Part shown: positions 38,801 through 51,880 of the stretch, in pieces
How positions within the stretch are numbered: the first letter of the stretch is position 1
Layout: every line of letters starts with the position of its first letter
From: Fratercula arctica
Lineage: Eukaryota; Chordata; Aves; Charadriiformes; Alcidae
Reading direction: 5' to 3'
Length of the DNA: 64,000 nucleotides
Assembly: GCA_947846985.1 (NCBI GenBank)
Contig: CANTUZ010000002.1
Span: 137,539,889-137,603,888, forward strand
Translations under genes and position numbers: made by a program
The notes under the pieces: model-generated
What the model was told of the DNA's origin: nothing
The model's database searches: none
The model's input: only the letters and a program-made list of their open reading frames with translations

Positions 38801-41800
38801 AAGGACAAATTTATGGGGTTTTTGGTTTATTTATTAAAAATTAAAGAATTTGCTATGTGATCTAACACTTTGTAGAACACAATCGAACTTAAAATTACCC
38901 ACATAACTGTCAGTTTTATAGCAAGAAAATACAGACTAACAATTTTGGAAGAAGTGTGACAAAAAAAACCCTCTGTATTTCAAAGATTACTATATTAGCA
39001 ACTACTAGTTAAGTTTCAAGACAAGACTTGGAATGTCCATCCCCAAACTATTACTTCAGCAAACGTGGCAATCATGTCTCATTGTTTTTACTTCTTACAT
39101 CAAGATTATGTTTGGTTTTGAACTGGGCGAGGGGTACTTGAATTTTCCTAAAGCAAGTTCCTTTTTATGGAGGGGGGAGGGAAAAAAAAAAAAAAAAAGC
39201 CTTTACAAATTAATTCTGTTCTTATTTTCTCAATTTCTAACATTCATCTTTTACCTCCCTATTACCCCAGTCTTTTCATAAAAGATAGAACAACATGGAA
39301 TTCAAACACCACATACACATCAATTCAGTGGCCACTAAAAATGCGAACTTCAGAAGACTGTTTAAAAGTACCTTTCCTTTAAAGATCAATGTACTATGTG
39401 TCTGCTTTTTATACTCATTTTAAATCAGCTATTTTTTATTTACATCTAAGAGTCATGTAATTTTTATTGCAGTTTATTGCAAGACCATTAAAAAACAATT
39501 ACCTCTTCAGTCTAATATACATTTTTCATACAGTGTCATTCTATTTTAGTGGTCTTGCAGAACAAAAGAAGTTGAACATTAACAGTTGATGCCCCTGTAC
39601 AAAAAGAAATATCGCTTTTTTTATCTTTACTGCTGTTGACTTATATTACTACTCTTCTTCTAATTACCTTTGTTACGAGGCTGCTTATGAGGGTTGCAGT
39701 ATTTTTCCGTAGACATGAAGATGACTGCCAATCCAATTTCTGCCTCAGGAATAGCCCTGAGATCATTGCTGTTAATATACAAATAAAGACAAAAAAATAA
39801 AAAACATTTCTCAATACAGATTCCAAGATGAACAGGCGAATAGTACAAAATGTTCCATTCCTCCTTTCAAAAAACATCAGTCTACATTATAATTTTTCAC
39901 AATACAGTGTCAGCGTAATTATCCATCATTATACCCATGTCCTATACATATGAACTTCCACATTTACTGATGCTGTAGCCACTGGCCAATGCATCTCTCC
40001 CTACCCAGTTTCTGGGCATTTAACCAACTGTGCTCTACCTCTGACTCAAAAATGTGTGTGAATGAAAAAGCGACTTGCAAGATTTGAATGCGTCTTAAAA
40101 TTAGTTAGGCACACACACCTCTCTTCCGTACTACAGCCAGGAGTAGAGCTTGAGTCGTTTTCTCTATTTAGCAGGAAAACTCAGGGGAACTAGGTTTATG
40201 TATTAGGTTAAGGATTGGGATTTTGTTTTCTTTCATTGTTTTAATGAAATGACCTTATGAAAATCCTAATATCTATAAAATATGCAGTCTGCCCTCTCAA
40301 ACAAAATCTACCACCAAAACAAAAACTGATTTTCATTCAACAAAAGCTGCTCTTCAGAAACTGTATGCAGATAATTAGACAGCAACGAACCACAAGACCT
40401 CAAGGTGCCATCTCATCTGTTTTCCATGAAATAAATATGTATATTTATTGAAAAAATCAGAGATTATCTATTTTTCATCCTTAGAATATATTAATTTTTA
40501 ACTTCTTTTAAATACTGGAAGAAAAATCACTGGCTATCTGTAATTTCAAATGAAATTTTGTAGAATTGGATCCCCCAAGAAAGGGAAAAAAAACCCAACA
40601 ACCCTCCCATCAAATCCTCACAGAACTGCCAAGTCCTTCCTTTCCTCCTTCAAGAAATCCTAGTTACTATGCTAAATACTTCAAGCAATGATGACGTCCT
40701 CTTTATAAGCATGCTACTGCTCAAATATGTATGCAAACACCATGACTAAATCTCTGCAGAAATTCTGAAATTACCCTACCACAGTACAAGAGAACAATGC
40801 TGCACCTTTGTAAGACAGTCAGAATGGAATCAGTCCAGTTTCTCATGGGGTCAGATCCTGATATCTGAGAGTTTGTCAACCCCACGTCAACAACACAAAC
40901 TTCAGGAGAAATTAGTAAAGATGTTTCTTTTCTTCCTTCCGTCATCAACTTTGCTTCCCCTCCTCCAAGAATAACTGCTGGACCCAGTTTCTTGTGCTAA
41001 AAAGAGAATGTAAATAAAAAAAAAACAAAACCAAATCTTAAAATACAGTCAGTTTAGGAGTATCAACATAATGAACTACCAGCATAAGGCTTATCACTGA
41101 TGCACTAATGCAGATGTGACGTGTTCTATTTCTCCCCCTGTATTTCATCTCGTTTAGGAGACTGTATGGTAAGAAGATAAATACACAGAAATCCTTCTTT
41201 CCTGATGAACCAGAATGATTGTGAATTCACAGAATCTGTGCTTAGCTACCCCTGCAACATTTTTGCAATGTAAAATCTGATTACCTGCTTGGCAGTTAGA
41301 AATACAAAAGTTTTTCCACAGAATATTTTTTTCCTTTCATGATGCTCAGACAAATCCAGTTTTTCAGTACCAATGGAAGGCTCATCAACTGGAGGATAAA
41401 AGCTGCAAGAAAAGAAAATTAAAGTTACGAAATTCAGATTTACCTATCAGTACTGACTCATAGTCTTTTCTGTTTTAGAGTAAAGCTCTGAAATTACAAT
41501 ACTGCATTGCTCTGTTAGAGCTATTTACATAAATATTTTTTCCAGAAATTGTTAAGAAGAAACAGAGCCTCTAATTTCTCAACATCTAATCTAAGACCAA
41601 GACTTTCTACCTCAGTAACTAAGAGGACAACACTTCTAGGAATGTATTCAACCCAACTACTTTAAAGCATCTGCTGTACACATATCCGCACTCTCCACTA
41701 ACAATATTGACAAACAAGACTGCAATCTCATTCTGCACTTACTCCAGCTAATAGGAAAACTCCACACAAAATTAGTCATCTTGCTTCCTCTACCCTTCAG

Positions 41801-44800
41801 GTGGGACAGACACTCCTCCTCTATCGGATCTAGAAATTGTGTACCACCAGACTAGATGACAGCCTCGTAATACAACAAGAAATGAGTACACTTTTCTCAT
41901 GGGTGGGATAGAGAACTGAACTCATTCACCCTGCAGATTCTCAACTGTTTTGTCCAATATCAGAAAAGTGACCAGGAGTTCAACTGGGGAGCAGATTAAG
42001 CAGAAGTGAAATTCTACCCTGAAGCTTGCATTTTTGTCACGGCCTGTGATCTCAGCTCCAGTTAACGATGGCATGCCTACATCATGAAAAGCCTCTAGAG
42101 TTAAGATACGCAACTAACTGATAATTTCAGGATAATATTTACAGGATCTCGAGACACACATTCACTACTAAAGCAGTTCTGACAGAGCAAGGTGAAGGCA
42201 CATACTAGAAAGAAGAGAAACTACAGGTGAATTTTAACTATACTATACTATATCTGTACCTAAACAGCAGTTTATATAGGCACTTTGGCTGATCATAGAA
42301 CTACTTCTCTTTATTCTGACTGCTAATTATACATCCTTCTCATACCGCTATGCAGGGGAAAAAACTCCCAAAATATGGTTTAACAGCACAGTAAATCACA
42401 TATATGTTGTATACATACATACACATGGATATGTTTTTAATTTCTTTTTCCTGATTTATGCAGATCAGCAGATTCTAAGCAAGAAACATACTCCATGAAG
42501 TGATGAAATATTTTGTGTCTGAAAAAAATGTACCATCCGTAAACATATAAACATTCTTCAGACACTGTGAATATTCACATACTAACATCTGAACACAACA
42601 ATACGCATGTAAATTTTCTACCGCATCCAAATATGTAATTCAATTACAATAGGCTAAAATGTACTATATCATTACAGTTAATTTTAAATAATCATTGTTC
42701 CTTTGTGTTCTTCATAATCAATTCCTGAAGCTTTATGTACACAATGGAAATTACACAGCCTGAAACCATCAGGTTTCAAAAAATAAGTATTTGCTAAGTT
42801 TCAAAAACCAGTTCAAGTCCATTTACAAAAATATCATTGCCTGGAAATAGATATGATAAAGTCTACTAATTTTAAGAAATAGGGCAACTCAGATTTTAGT
42901 TATCAGTCCAAAAGACTTCTGATACTGTGTACCATAGAGACAGTTATTAACCTAAGACAAACACAGGGGATATAGCCATCTTTAAAGACCAAAGTATGAG
43001 TAGAAAGGGAGAAACAGCAGCCTCCATTACTTTGGAACTGGACTATAGTTTCTGTATAAACACACTTCAAACCTCTGTTTTTTAATTTCACCAAGGAACT
43101 TCAATGGATCATCTTCTCCTCAAAGAAACCTTTAATTTTCCTTTGAAACTCTTATCCAATGCTGATTAAGCTCAAAAGGCAACACAGTCTTTTTCCATGT
43201 TAGGGTTCTGAAGTGCTCCTTGTACTCTCTCTCCATAAGCTTTGAACAGTAACACCATTACCCATAAAGTCCCTCTACCATCTTGAATCTTTCAATAAAT
43301 AGATTTTGATTATTGATGAGTTTCTGTTAAAGGCTGTGTTACTTTCCTCCTTTTTCAAAGCCCTGAACTATTTACACTGGACTGCTGTAATAAAATGTGT
43401 CATTTCATACAGGGCTGCACTTACACAGCCACTAGTGAAATCCTCAGTTACTGTTTTTCCTTCCATAGGTTGTCAGAGAGTACTAGAGGATAGGGGTAAT
43501 ATACTTCACCATAAAAAGCCTCAAGTAGGAAGTCCCACATTCATAGGCTGGCAATTCTGTGAAGTCTTAGTATAAACAAAAAGAAGATTTAATTTATTTG
43601 AACTTTAAGATTATATTTCCCTAAGTTTTTTGGAGGGGATCAGATTTACAGTAGTAATCAAGATTTAATTAACAGTGTCACCCTGTATTACCACATCAAT
43701 ATACCTTTCTTATTTCATATCCGAACTAGTATTGCCCCAAGTGGTTTAGTGCCTTGCAGATGTACCAGCTTTAGCTACAATACACAATGTAGAGATTCCC
43801 TATGAAAGTTAAAAGTATTTTCGGTAATTGAATGCAAACAAGCTGCTAAGTAAATTTTCAATATCTTCCCACAAGCTACATCTTAAAAATATCACCTATT
43901 TAAAATACTGTTATTATTTTAAAGATAGACCTGCGTATTATACAATCTGTCTCATTTAGCTTGATAAGAAGTCTCTCTTTGAAAGCTACATAATGGATAT
44001 TCTGCTAGTGTCACTAATATTTAGTCAGCTCAATTCCTCTGAGGGTCTTAATGGTTAGCAAAAATATTTAAGAAAGGGAAACATATCCCTCGATCTATTT
44101 TAGAGAGCACATCACAGCTCAATTGTACTGTCACTTCTATATTAAAGGAACGGACAACACGCACACCGGTTTCAAGAGCCCAAGCCACTATTTGCTTGTC
44201 ACTATAACAGACAGTATCAGTGGCCTTACAGCTAGGTAACATTAGACCAAGCGAATTCCAGATTGCACAATCAATTGCTAGCTTTTGATGGCTTGTACTA
44301 CCTATATTAAAAAAAATTATAAAAATCTGCCAGAAAACCTTAGGTCCAACATTTCAGAGAGGACTCTTTCTCACATCCTTATAAAACAACGTAGAAGTGC
44401 AAGCAGAAGGCAAAGTTACAATCCATGAAGACTCCCCTGCTTCTGAAATTGAAGACCAAATGAGCTTTAAACCAAACTCACAGATAACTCATTTGACGTA
44501 TTACATAAATCCCTGCAAATGTAAAAAGCATCTAGAAACTAAAGAGTGTTTTCTACCAATTGCTCCAGATTGGCACCTGTGTTGTTGCTAACAAGATATT
44601 ATCACATTGTATGAGATATATTTTATCATGTAGCATATGCAGCTTATTGTGAATCCTCTGCAGCTTTGCCTCCATCACTGTGTGCACACCACTGAGGTTT
44701 GTTTAGCTGCCCCTTTCCCCCCCTGTTCTTCAAACTGTTCTACCAATGGCTATCATCAGACCCACTATGGAAAATAAATTGCTATGTCCTACCACATATG

Positions 44801-47800
44801 TATGTGCATATATCCATAAGTATGTAAAACCAACAGTGACTTCTGCTCTTCTTCACCACCTGTTTCCCCTAACTCAAATGTCTGGTGTCCAGCATCCACC
44901 TGGTTAAAACAATACATCCAGAAAACCCGTAATGTCTTGAATGAATTTAAAGTAATTTCACAACTTTTTCTCCATTTTAACTGACACTAAAAGTTCAACA
45001 TGTTATTTTTCAAATGCCAAGTACTCTTACAATTTCCATTCATGATGTACTTCATTTCACAGTATCTTCCAAAGCATGCAAAGAATAGAAGCAATTAAAA
45101 AAAGAGTACCCGTGCAGTTTATCTCTTAAAAAACAATGAAAATTTCTCACCTAAGTCACGTGTTCATACCAAAAAAAAAAAACCAAACCAAAACCAAACC
45201 AAAAAACCCACCACCAAAATAAAACACAACTGTGTTTCAAGGTAAAAATAGTAGCCATATCGGCTCAGATGAAATTCTCGAATACAATAATGGATCATTT
45301 TACACTTTTGTACGTAGAGAAAATAACCAAAAGGACTATTCTGCAGTACTTATTTGTTCTAAAGCAAGAATTCCCTATTTAAGTTAATTTAACCATGAAA
45401 ACAATGAGTATTTTATTCTCATGTAGTGAGAACACACAGTCTCACAATCAGCACATCAGTCTCACTTCATCTCTTAACAGATTAATTAAAAACCCCTACT
45501 ATTTCAGGAAATTCAATGGTGAAGCTAATTCTGTTTCCACCAAAGTTTACAGTAAACTCAGTAACTAACTGCGTACTGGGAAAATATATCTACATAATGA
45601 GATAAGCTTAAAATAATTTCTTTTATAAAAATAAAATTTTCTTTATTTTAATGTATCAACTCCCCAAAGAGTTTAAATGTTGCTTTAAACGTACCAACAA
45701 AACAAGGTCATATTTAGAGCCAGTAACATCTCTAGGCATATAGTCAATTCCAAGAGCTCATTTTATAACTCTAGGGATAAGACCAAGAAAATTGCATGAA
45801 TATTAAAATGTGTGTCATATTAAGCATTCTTCCACAAATAAAGATACTGTAAATCACATATTCTGTCAAATATGGTCAGATAAATGTGCAGTTATTTGAT
45901 AATCTAACTCCCATAAATTTAATTCTGTGACACTGAAAACACAATACTTACTTTTCATGATTTGGCAACTGTTGCCTGGACTGAATACCTTTGAGTAATT
46001 CAACAAAAAAGTCTGGTTTTATAATTGGTCGACCACAAATTAAAGCACATATAGTCTGAAAAGACAGAAAATATGTATTTACTGTACGGAAAAAGTTCAG
46101 CTAGAATATGGTTCAACTGACAATAGATTTCTAAGATCTTAGATGTGGAAAACGTCACACAAACAAATGGAGCAATACTGAATTTTGCTACTGAAAAACA
46201 GGATAGTTTTGCTTCTAACAGCCTAGCTTTTAATTGCTGTCTTGATCAAGTTATGAAAATGTGCCAGGCAACTGATGAAAAAAAAAAAAAATAAAAATCA
46301 GTAACAGTCTTCAAAACTGCCTTTTTTCATTTGCTTTCCCTACAACCTGCCATCAACATACACCTCTTTCTAAACTTGGAAAAGGAGAGCTGACTTCATA
46401 GCTTTGTAGAGAAAAATCTTGAGCAGGTGTGGAATTCAATTCTCATTTGTGGGAAAACTGCAAAGCAATGCCACCAATATTCCAAAGCTCAACATACCTT
46501 AACAGTAACTTTTACTGATACCATTACAAGGTGAGTACACTCTTTTGTCCATTCATTCACAACAAGGCCTCCGAGCTGCTGGACGGCTTGATTTAAAGCA
46601 GTTTTCTGAGCTACATCTAAACATGAGGAGCAGACAACCAAAGGTTCATATTCTACTCTGCAAAGAACAAGTAAATGAGAATTGCTTTAGTTATTTCAGA
46701 CAATCATTATGATAAACAGAGCTGACAACTATCATGTTTTGTCTCAGGGAAATCAGAAGGTGGCGGGAGACCCATACTCTTACCTGAAGGAAAGATTGTG
46801 CTTTAAAATTTCCTGAAGCAAGTAAATACTGATTTTTATTCAGAAAAATTGACAACACTTCGACTTGATGTCTGAAGTATTTCTAAGGACTTTTGGGTCT
46901 TTCACAGACATCACATAGAAATAGTAATTCAAGAACATTGCAAGGTCAGGGAATATCAGAAGAACTCCAGTATGTGCTTACAAAGGCAAAAGTATGCTTT
47001 TTTTAATGAACGAATTAGTATTTAAAAAAATCTAAGTGTTGTAGAATCAAGTGCAAGTAACTTTTTCCAAACACTGCCGTTACCCTTGACCACAAGCCTA
47101 TTTATATTTATAGATCTTCCATATGAAACCACAGCATATCAAATTCTGTTATTTCATTTGGTTTAATCTACAAAGCAGAAAGAAATTTAAACTACCTTTC
47201 TGGTACAACAGTCATGCTGTATCTAGTCCCATGGCATAATTCCTGTACCACATTTCAGGTATGTTTATCTAAAGTCTCAAAAATAATTTATTGTAATAGG
47301 TGGAGGAGAATGCCATTTTTTCCTATCAAATAATACCAGCAGCAGTGACAAAACTGAGTCAAATTTTAGGGAACAAAGCCAGCTTCTATTTGCTTTAATG
47401 TCGATTTTAATAGAATTTGTCCTATTTAATATAATTTGACCTATCTACCTGACACGTTACTTCAAGGAGTGCTTCATATATTCAAGCAGATAGCACTGGC
47501 TACCACGTTATATTTGAAAAATTAATAAGATGGGTTCACTAAAGAGAATGCAGATGTACATCACAGCAACAAGCATTCAATGGCTAGTGCTGCACAAAGC
47601 ATCCTCCAGCTCTGTCAGTTCTTTTCTCATTACATTATCAACGGCTACCAAGGGCTCAGACAAGCTCTCTCCCTACCCTAAACTTTCCTCCCTTCTTTAG
47701 AACCATTTATGTTTTAGGATTTTATTCTTTGCCTAAGATAGTCTGAAAACGCTCACTGTACATGACAAAACATCTTCTAAAATACCAATTCTTTACTATG

Positions 47801-50800
47801 AACAATTTTAATCTCTTAGTGTCAAAATAAATTATATTATAAAAACATGTAATGGAAAACTACTGCAGAAGCAGGTGTGGAACACAGGCAAAATACTACT
47901 CATCTCCTTTGCTTTCTAAAAATTCATCATTGACGTATCGTTTGCCAAGTTGTATGATGTGCTAAAATACTCTTTTCAAAAAGTGCAATTTTCTACTTGA
48001 TATTTTATAATCAAAGCACTTACCTAAACTTGCTCTCAAAGACCCCAAAGTTGATTCTGTCACCAGACTGCAAAGACACTGAAGCGCCATCAAGTTTTGA
48101 TCCATTAACAAAGGTACCATACTTAGATGTATCTGTTACTGTTAATACAGGGACTGAAAGAGACTGGCTCTGAAAATAAACATAAATAAGTCATTATAGT
48201 TTATCAGAATGAGACAGTTTTATCAGAAACGGGTTATTGTTACAGAAATGGTAGACGAATAAGAAAAAGCCCACAAAATACCATCCTAAATAAAGACTTT
48301 GGACAATGAGGCTGGCTACGTGTAATTATTTATCTTCTGATTTTCACTGTGAAGGAATGAGAGAAAACATACATATTTTTAGCTTCAGAACTTCTGTGCT
48401 TCTTACAGTCAGTCTTTTTGGAGGCTGTGCAAGGCAATCATTCGTTGGTCCAAAGCCTCTGCTAGTGACATTTAGTAAGGCTCCAAGATTTATTATGATG
48501 CTTTTACCTACCATTCAGCCCTGGCCTAGGTGCCCAAGTCACCTTCCCTCACTTCCTTCCATGAGCACTGCTAGTCTTCCACAAGCTGCAGGGCATGGTG
48601 GCATCAGCACGTCTTGAGAAGAGGTTAGACACTGTCGTATTTCCCAAATGATTTCCAAGCCAACGAGAACACTGTCAGCTTGTTTTTATGAAATTTTGCC
48701 ACGTAGTTATATACTATTTGCAGTATTAAAAGGACAAATAAGTTTTACGTATTTAATTTCAAATTCTATATATAGTTACATAAATGAAATTCCTGCTGAC
48801 TGGCTTCAAAACTCCCTTAAACATTGCAACACATAAGTGACAGTAATTTGCTGCTTGCTAATTCTCTTTGGGACATTTTTATTTTCAGTCCCCTAAGCAA
48901 ATATGGAATTAATGATGTGGAATGTAACATGAACTAAGCCTGCAGTAAGACAACGGAAGCACTTTTCAGAACCAAGACCTAAAACTTGGCTATGTAATGA
49001 AATTTAATTGCATCATTTTCCTGCTATAATCATTTTAATACAGATTCTAGTGAATCTTCACTCTGGGATAAAAGGGAGCTTGGACCAGTAGAATTATGCT
49101 ACTAAATTTCTCAACACATGCAAGAAACCCTGAGGGGGGAAAAAAAAAAAGTAAAGATTAAGAAGAGGCAGATGATCAACAGTTCTCCAAGCATAAACAC
49201 CAGTGAGAGTGAAATCAGAGTATGTATAGTCACGGCAAAATGAATTATCCACATAGTGTACTGATAATGCAGTAGAATGCTGGCTACTTACAGGGGTTGT
49301 TTCAGGACGACCTACTCTAAGAACTGCATGACTTCGACTGATGGACTGATCATCCTGAATTAAAATTGCACAGTTTTTACGTCCAACAACATATTCTGTA
49401 CCACTTAATAGCCAATATGGTTCTCCTGAAAATAAACAAGAGACAGAAAAATATCAATTTACAAAAAAACTCCAAAATACCCAAAACACTTCAGAAACAT
49501 TCAGAAGTTTATAGTATATCTGAAACTCAACTTTGTCAGCATAATAAATAATGCATGACAATTATGCATTTACAGACAAAAATCTTTCTTCCCCTCTCAC
49601 TTGCTTTGTCCATTATAAAAGGACACATTTTATGATAAACAAAGCAGTTAAAAAAAAAAAAGTGTACTGCCACTTTTGTAAGGACAGTATATTTTTACTA
49701 ATAGTTTGCATCTTAACTTTTCCCTTGCACTACCTCTTGAAAATTGTGTTGCATATAGAATTAAAAAAAAAAAAAAATTACGATAGCTTTTCCAAAACAC
49801 AACTTTTAAGGGTACATAATTTTTTGAGGGAACATAATTTAATTACATAACTTATTAAGCAGTTCAGAGGAAAATGTCCTCCTAATGAATGTAAGAAGAC
49901 CTGCAACATAAACCATAGAATCACAGAGTGGTTTGGGTTGGAAGGGGCCTTAAAGATCATCTAGTTCCAACCCCCCTGCCATGGGCAGGGACACCTCCCA
50001 CTAGACCAGGCTGCTCAAAGCCTCATCCAGCCTGGCCCTGAACACTTCCAGGGATGGGGCACCCACAGCTCCTCTGGGCAACCTCTGCCAGTGCCTCACC
50101 ATCCTCACAGCGAAAAATTTCTTCCTGATATCTAATCTAAACCTACCCTCTTGCAGTTTGAAGCCATTACCCCTTGTTCTATCACTACATGCCCTTGTAA
50201 AAAGTCCCTCTCCGGCTTTCATGTAGGCCCCCTTCAGATACTGGAAAGCCACCATAGTTCAGCCTCTGACCTATGCTTTAGCTAATTCTTGGTACGTGTC
50301 ATCTAGACCACATGGTGGCTTTTCAGTGAAAGGCTTGACTACATACAAAAAGGTGCATGTTACCTATTTGTCAAACAGAACCAGAAATGTTTCTGGATGA
50401 AAATGCATTAATAGCTACAGATTAAATTCTAGTTATCAAGCCTGGACAAATAACTTTCCAAATATGAACAGCGCAAAAACAATCATCCTGAATACAAGGA
50501 CAACACCTGCGTTCTGGCTCTTGCTCAAGAGTTTTCCAGGCTGTAGGAGACAACTTGGTTCATTTCAATAGGATTAGGTACTGATCCACTACATCAAACA
50601 TCCAAAACTCAGTCCCAATGAGTTAGGAAATAAAAGAGCAGATGCAGTTGTGATAAGACTGGCTCATTATACAGAAAACATTTAAGCCAAGAAGAAATTT
50701 GTGTATTATATGATACCTATTATCAAAGTTACCAATGTATCAAAGCTCCTGTGCATAAAGAAACTGATGAAGAAAGGTACAGCGGTGCTTTAGTTTCACA

Positions 50801-51380
50801 TCTCTGCATCCAACAAACACGATGTTTTTAGTTCAACACTGGGTCCTTGAAACATCAACACAGAAAACGTTCCTGAAAGGAGACTCCCGAGATTGAGTTC
50901 TGCCTCAGGGCCCAACTTTTCGGCTGTTTGAAAGCTGCGCTGTGACCTGCTCCACGGGCTGTAGCAGCACCTCGGGACATCCCACACGGGTTCGTAAAGC
51001 CCCACTAAATTTAACAGGAGCTGTGGCCTGCAGCGGTCAAGGCAAAAACGGAGGCTCAGCCGCGGACGAGGCCTTCCCTCACCCCTCTCCGCACGGGGCC
51101 ACCGCAGCTTTGCCCGGGGAGCACGGACAGACGAGCCGGCTCGCAGCCGAAACACCGGCTCCGGCCGGCCCGGCAGCTTCCCGCCTCCCACGCCGCAGGG
51201 GCCGCAACGGGACTTCAGCCTCAGGCCCGGCGCCGGCCGCCGCCCCGGGGCTCGGCGCAGGCGCAGGTCGGGGAAAGGAAGGGCCGGCGGCCCGCGGTGC
51301 CCGGACCCGGCGCGCCCTGCCCCAGCGGCGGGGTCCGGTGCCCCCTCACCTTCTCCTACGGCGGACACCAGCTTCCACAT
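26845..51380 (-). CDS. NBN: NBN (nibrin/NBS1), MRE11-RAD50-NBN complex subunit
   Basis: Sixteen coding exons on the minus strand sum to 2124 nt, 707 aa, all with GT..AG introns and matching phases. NBN is the nuclear adaptor that brings MRE11-RAD50 to DNA breaks and activates ATM. Order in the protein: FHA domain (about 11-105) with the phosphate-binding residues R26, S40 and H43 (human R28, S42, H45) and SKYGTFVNG; tandem BRCT region (about 105-325); a disordered middle with SQ sites at S274 and S345 (human S278, S343) and basic RRKKR (538-542); the MRE11-binding block around [15 protein letters not shown] (636-650); and the ATM-binding end [19 protein letters not shown] (689-707). Human nibrin is 754 aa; most of the difference is a shorter exon 11. 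The start is the only Met before exon 2 that gives MWKL. The gene appears intact. Confidence 0.96.
30142..30191 (-). CDS. NBN: NBN coding exon 15
   Basis: Residues 682-698, ending EESLADDLF plus a split Arg codon; the acidic part of the ATM-recruitment motif. Confidence 0.96.
31129..31242 (-). CDS. NBN: NBN coding exon 14
   Basis: Residues 644-681, [18 protein letters not shown] then [11 protein letters not shown]. This is the most conserved C-terminal stretch, used to grip the MRE11 dimer. Confidence 0.97.
31724..31746. repeat. T23 homopolymer
   Basis: Uninterrupted T run in NBN intron 13. On the gene's own strand it reads as an A tract. Confidence 0.85.
32260..32421 (-). CDS. NBN: NBN coding exon 13
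   Basis: Residues 590-643, with [12 protein letters not shown] and the start of the MRE11-binding block, KNFKTFKK. The donor is AAG|GTTTGT. Confidence 0.94.
33864..33935 (-). CDS. NBN: NBN coding exon 12
   Basis: Residues 566-589, 24 codons, phase 0 on both sides, so skipping it would keep the frame. Includes the sumoylation-like VKSEIKRE. Confidence 0.85.
35998..36301 (-). CDS. NBN: NBN coding exon 11
   Basis: Residues 464-565. Acidic and basic disordered segment with LKRK (497-500) and RRKKR (538-542), plausible nuclear-localisation clusters. It has 101 full codons against roughly 149 in human. Confidence 0.88.
36586..36849 (-). CDS. NBN: NBN coding exon 10
   Basis: Residues 376-464, low-complexity Ser/Lys-rich linker ending in the conserved [14 protein letters not shown]. 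With the acceptor at 36850-36852 (TAG), codon 376 becomes Cys, where the human protein has Trp. The next AG downstream would create an immediate stop. Confidence 0.85.
37312..37453 (-). CDS. NBN: NBN coding exon 9
   Basis: Residues 329-375 and two bases of 376. Ser345-Gln346 matches the human S343 ATM site, followed by [12 protein letters not shown]. The donor is TG|GTAAAA. Confidence 0.92.
39668..39768 (-). CDS. NBN: NBN coding exon 8
   Basis: Residues 295-329, the end of BRCT2 with the highly conserved [15 protein letters not shown]. Only the Ser codon created at the junction differs from the human Gln-containing join. Confidence 0.95.
40806..40996 (-). CDS. NBN: NBN coding exon 7
   Basis: Residues 232-295, BRCT2 core with [10 protein letters not shown] and [11 protein letters not shown]. 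Ser274-Gln275 corresponds to the human S278 ATM site. The donor is AG|GTGCAG, a weak match beyond the invariant GT. Confidence 0.95.
41285..41402 (-). CDS. NBN: NBN coding exon 6
   Basis: Residues 192-231, the inter-BRCT linker ([11 protein letters not shown]) and the first strand of BRCT2 ([13 protein letters not shown]). Intron 6 behind it is only 288 bp. Confidence 0.95.
45169..45224. repeat. A/C-rich simple sequence
   Basis: A run of A followed by irregular AAACC and AACC units in NBN intron 5. Confidence 0.65.
45952..46055 (-). CDS. NBN: NBN coding exon 5
   Basis: Residues 158-192, [20 protein letters not shown], the second half of BRCT1. It is followed by the largest NBN intron (4.5 kb). 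Confidence 0.95.
46498..46657 (-). CDS. NBN: NBN coding exon 4
   Basis: Residues 104-157, start of the first BRCT repeat ([20 protein letters not shown], then [14 protein letters not shown]). The donor is AAG|GTATGT. Confidence 0.96.
48024..48169 (-). CDS. NBN: NBN coding exon 3
   Basis: Residues 56-104, second half of the FHA domain with SKYGTFVNG (70-78) and [14 protein letters not shown]. It ends in a codon split AG|A. Confidence 0.96.
49292..49425 (-). CDS. NBN: NBN coding exon 2
   Basis: Residues 11-55, the first half of the FHA domain: [11 protein letters not shown] and [11 protein letters not shown], with the phosphopeptide-binding Arg, Ser and His all present. The donor is CCT|GTAAGT. 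Confidence 0.96.
49912..50257 (-). mobile_element. CR1 LINE 3' fragment in NBN intron 1
   Basis: The reverse complement gives the standard CR1 3' end: 'gatttagattagatatc'-type body, 'aagaaatttttcgctgtgag', 'ctagtgggaggtgtccctgc', 'ggttggaactagatgatctt' and a terminal 'gtgattctatggtt'. About 345 bp, 5'-truncated with the 3' tail kept. It has the same orientation as NBN. An 84-codon open frame inside is the LINE's own C-terminal remnant. Confidence 0.93.
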
Positions 51381-51880
51381 CCCGGAGCACGGAGAGGGGC
51401 GCCCTGAGGGGAGCGGGGGCTTCACTCAGCGCCCCCCGGTGAACCGGGGCGAGGCCGGGAAGGGAAGAGAAACCCCCTCGCTCGCTGCTACCACCACCAC
51501 CGCCGCCGCCGGGACCACCGCACCCTTGCGAGCCCCGGGCCGAGGCTGCGGTGGAAGGGAAGGGGAAGGGAAGGCAGAGCGTCGGCTACCGGAGCTGTGT
51601 GTCGGAGCATGCGCGGCGGGAAGGAGAGGGGCGGCCCCCCACGCCCGCCCGGCCTCGGGGAGGTCCCGGGCCTCTCACCGGGTCGGGGGCTGCTCCGCTC
51701 CCCTTCCACGGCCCAGGCTACCTCTTCATCCCCCGGGAGGTGCTGGTCCCCCGGGGACGGGTTTGTCCGGGACTGGCAGCCCCAGGCCGAGCTGAGGCGC
51801 GGCTCCTGGGCCCAGGGGCAGGGCGCAGGTGGGGGCCTGGGTGAGGCGGGGCAGGGCTGGGCCGGTAACGATAGCGTAAA
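51040..51880 (-). promoter_or_regulatory. CpG island promoter of NBN
   Basis: GC- and CpG-rich block around the NBN initiator ATG (51378-51380). GCGCAGGCGCAG-like and CATGCGC-like sequences at about 51256 and 51605 resemble NRF1 half-sites (visible matches, use unproven). The open frames of up to 209 codons here arise from composition. The right edge meets the first LTR-like unit. Confidence 0.75.
51350..51380 (-). CDS. NBN: NBN coding exon 1
   Basis: Residues 1-10 ([10 protein letters not shown]) plus the first base of Gly11. It lies inside the CpG island. The donor reads G|GTGAGG. It is two codons shorter than human exon 1. Confidence 0.93.

Noticed and set aside
50001..50255. 84-codon minus-strand frame with a protein-like sequence
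   Set aside because: It is the C-terminal remnant of a CR1 element, not a cellular gene.
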